Positions 62,015 to 64,000 of a stretch of DNA of 64,000 nucleotides are shown piece by piece; the first letter of the stretch is position 1; the number at the start of each line of letters is the position of its first letter. The stretch is from the NCBI GenBank assembly GCA_945861665.1, contig CAMAVS010000002.1, positions 62,001 to 126,000 on the forward strand. Direction: 5' to 3'. The notes beneath the pieces were generated by a model. The model made no database searches, had not been told where the DNA came from, and was given only the letters and a program-made list of their open reading frames with translations. A program made the position numbers and the translations under genes. The stretch is from Chitinophaga pinensis. Lineage in GTDB: Bacteria > Bacteroidota > Bacteroidia > UBA4408.

Positions 62015-64000
62015 ATGGGTAAGAAATTTACTTTTATTCTAAAATTGTGCTTTGCTCTTTTGTTTATAAACAACACAAACAAGAGCATTGCGCAATGTAA
62101 TGGTACTTCCGTTGTAAACCCTTCTTTTGAAGGGCCAACGGGAGCTAACCTAACTCCGGCACCTTGGGTTATTTGCACAAATACGCCAGATACACAACCT
62201 TGTTATGGGGGAGTTTTGTCTCCCTCAAATGGCAATTCCTATATAGGAATTACAGCTTATTACCCAAATGGCAACATTTACGAATCCTTTTCCCAACAAT
62301 TGAGTCAAAATTTTAGCGCAGGGCAAGCTTATACATTTAGTATTGATTTAGCAAAGTGGAATGCAAACGGTTATGCCAATGGAATTGGTGAAGTTCAAAT
62401 ATGGGGTGGTTTTGCTAATTGTACAAAAAGTCAACTATTATGGAGTTCGGGTAGTATTTTAAATTATACTTGGCAACCTTATCAGGTTGCTTTTACACCC
62501 AATGCAAATTATACGCACCTTTATTTTGAAATTGTGGATTTTAATTGTGGTTGCTTTGAAACCCCATACATATTTTTGGATAATATGAGCCAAATTGTTA
62601 CCCTAAGTACTCAAATACAAAGCACTACAACTTGTTTTGGTCAATGTAATGCAACAGCCAAAGCAAACGTGTATGCAGGTACCCCACCTTTTAATTATAC
62701 TTGGAGTACGGGTGCTATAACGGATAGTATTGGTAATTTATGTGCCGGTACTTATTGGGTAAATGTAAGCGATGCAAACGGTTGTTTTGCTACAGATACT
62801 GTTACCATTGGTAATCCTGCCATTAATATTGTTTCCAATTTCCAACAACCACTTTGCAATGGAGACAGCAACGGTGTTGCGAGTGTTATAGTTACTGGTG
62901 GTAGTTCACCCTATACCTATCTTTGGAGTAACGGCAGTACCAATGATACTATTCCAAATTTGAGGGCAGGTACATATACCTTAACCGTTACCGATAGTGT
63001 AGGCTGTACGGCTAGTACACAAATAGTAATTAACGAGCCTGCTATTTTACAATTAGCTATAAACGCTGTTAACATAAGTTGTTTTGGTGTAAACGATGCT
63101 ATAGCAATTGCTTTGGTTAATGGTGGCACCCCTCCTTATCTTTATTTGTGGAGCAATGGAAATACCAATGATACACTTCTTAATCCTCCTCCCGGAACTT
63201 ATACGCTAATAGTGTATGATTTTAACTCCTGTTCTGTAACTGCACAGGTAACAATTATTGAACCACCTGCAATTGCAGTAAATTTAAGCATTGTGGATGT
63301 AAGTTGTTTTGGTGGTAATGATGGTTCTATAACATTAAATACTTCTGGTGGTACAGCTCCCTATAATTACGCTTGGACACCAAACGTAGGCAATACAGAT
63401 ATAGTAAGTAATTTAACAGCAGGCAACTATTCCTGTACTATTACAGACGCTAATGGATGTACGTTTACACAAATTTTCTATGTAGGCGAAAATCCATTGC
63501 TTCAATTACAATCAGGGCAACAAAATGTAAATTGTTTTAACGGCACAAGCGGAATTGCGTATGTTACTGTTTCGGGTGGAATGGCACCTTATACTTATTC
63601 TTGGAGCAATGGCTCCATAAATGATAGCATTGTAAATATTCCTGCGGGTACTTACAATGTTACTGTAACTGATGCGAATGGTTGTGCTGTTGCTACAACT
63701 ATTAACATTACTGAGCCTGCTAGTGGCATCACTATAAACAATTTAATTATTAATTCTCCCTTGTGTAATGGTGCAGCAAATGGTAGCATTAGCTTTACGG
63801 TTACAGGCGGCACATCACCCTATTTGTATGTTTGGAATCCAAACGTAAGCAATACAAATACTGCAAACAATTTATCGGCAGGTAATTATTCAGTTACAAT
63901 TACAGATGCGAATGGTTGTAATTTGACTCAGCAATTCAATGTTGTTGATCCCCCTGCAATTGTCATAAATAGCTCAATTACAAATGCAAGGTGTAACGCA
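62015..64000 (+). CDS. SprB-repeat secreted adhesin, N-terminal part (3' end outside window)
   Basis: Open from ATG 62015 to the window edge (662 codons). Signal peptide 1-28 (ending SIAQ). Residues 29-195 are a carbohydrate-binding-like jelly roll (NPSFEGPTGANLTPAPW, TFSIDLAKWNANGYANGIGE). From about 203 tandem SprB repeats of roughly 75 residues follow, each with a C-x-G start, GGTPPY-Y-WSNG core, AGTY/VTVTDANGC end: six full repeats and the start of a seventh. SprB is the mobile gliding adhesin of Flavobacterium johnsoniae and such proteins go out by T9SS. A T9SS domain would be expected beyond the edge. The gap 61887-62014 shows no gene. Confidence 0.88.
   Translation, partial: MGKKFTFILKLCFALLFINNTNKSIAQCNGTSVVNPSFEGPTGANLTPAPWVICTNTPDTQPCYGGVLSPSNGNSYIGITAYYPNGNIYESFSQQLSQNFSAGQAYTFSIDLAKWNANGYANGIGEVQIWGGFANCTKSQLLWSSGSILNYTWQPYQVAFTPNANYTHLYFEIVDFNCGCFETPYIFLDNMSQIVTLSTQIQSTTTCFGQCNATAKANVYAGTPPFNYTWSTGAITDSIGNLCAGTYWVNVSDANGCFATDTVTIGNPAINIVSNFQQPLCNGDSNGVASVIVTGGSSPYTYLWSNGSTNDTIPNLRAGTYTLTVTDSVGCTASTQIVINEPAILQLAINAVNISCFGVNDAIAIALVNGGTPPYLYLWSNGNTNDTLLNPPPGTYTLIVYDFNSCSVTAQVTIIEPPAIAVNLSIVDVSCFGGNDGSITLNTSGGTAPYNYAWTPNVGNTDIVSNLTAGNYSCTITDANGCTFTQIFYVGENPLLQLQSGQQNVNCFNGTSGIAYVTVSGGMAPYTYSWSNGSINDSIVNIPAGTYNVTVTDANGCAVATTINITEPASGITINNLIINSPLCNGAANGSISFTVTGGTSPYLYVWNPNVSNTNTANNLSAGNYSVTITDANGCNLTQQFNVVDPPAIVINSSITNARCNA

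Noticed and set aside
1-64000. CRISPR array, prophage or insertion sequence
   Set aside because: No regularly spaced short repeats, no transposase or integrase frame and no phage structural genes were seen; tandem repeats found are protein-coding (PKD, SprB, Lys/Ala).

Overview
The window comes from a low-GC Bacteroidota bacterium, most likely a free-living member outside the gut Bacteroidales. Evidence: several secreted proteins end in type A or gliding-type type IX secretion (T9SS) C-terminal domains; there is an ssb-gldE-gldD gliding locus and a SprB-repeat adhesin; the dksA-lspA gene pair is present; the promoter motif TAnnTTTG recurs; and ribosome binding sites are weak. The species cannot be named from the sequence.

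Layout. 0-3 kb: end of a lamin-tail/T9SS protein, diacylglycerol kinase, a DUF502 membrane protein and a coiled-coil secreted protein. 3-9.4 kb: a minus-strand operon of two vanadium-haloperoxidase-like proteins and a large FG-GAP/ASPIC repeat protein. 9.4-18 kb: small kinase, membrane proteins, PAP2 phosphatase, half-size TauE/SafE protein, TolB-like/beta-barrel protein, RsmB-type methyltransferase, sugar-nucleotide epimerase, RidA-like deaminase and a decayed glycosyltransferase. 18-30.5 kb: ileS, an H1-like/DksA fusion, lspA, a lipoprotein with an in-frame stop, radA, yraN, an RluB-type pseudouridine synthase with a long disordered head, a muconic-semialdehyde-type aldehyde dehydrogenase and ybeY. 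30.5-34 kb: ssb, a fused gldE-gldD reading frame and two TM2-domain proteins.

33.9-38.7 kb is a rearranged patch. It holds a frameshifted YidD-like gene, a tetratricopeptide membrane-protein gene split onto opposite strands in a way that one inversion would repair, a truncated copy of the neighbouring T9SS cargo gene, and a tRNA-Asn gene followed by a GIY-YIG nuclease gene and a partial repeat of the tRNA 3' end plus nuclease 5' end. 38.7-64 kb: PfkB kinase, a three-gene operon of envelope proteins, LuxE-like acyltransferase, pepA-hypothetical-pdxA operon, mqnC, PKD-repeat T9SS protein, UbiA-type prenyltransferase (with mqnC suggesting menaquinone by the futalosine route), a dipeptide epimerase with three lesions, M23 and M28 peptidases, TauE/SafE permease, acyl-CoA carboxylase beta subunit, CocE-type hydrolase, a phospholipase D-like lipoprotein, and the start of the SprB-repeat adhesin, which runs off the window.

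Housekeeping genes are intact, but at least six loci carry single-base lesions or are truncated, so the accessory part appears to be decaying, or the assembly carries local errors. The observations most worth following are the gldE-gldD fusion with an internal lipobox, the tRNA-Asn/GIY-YIG repeat unit, the inversion-split gene, and the H1-like tail on DksA. No CRISPR array, rRNA, insertion sequence or phage was recognised.
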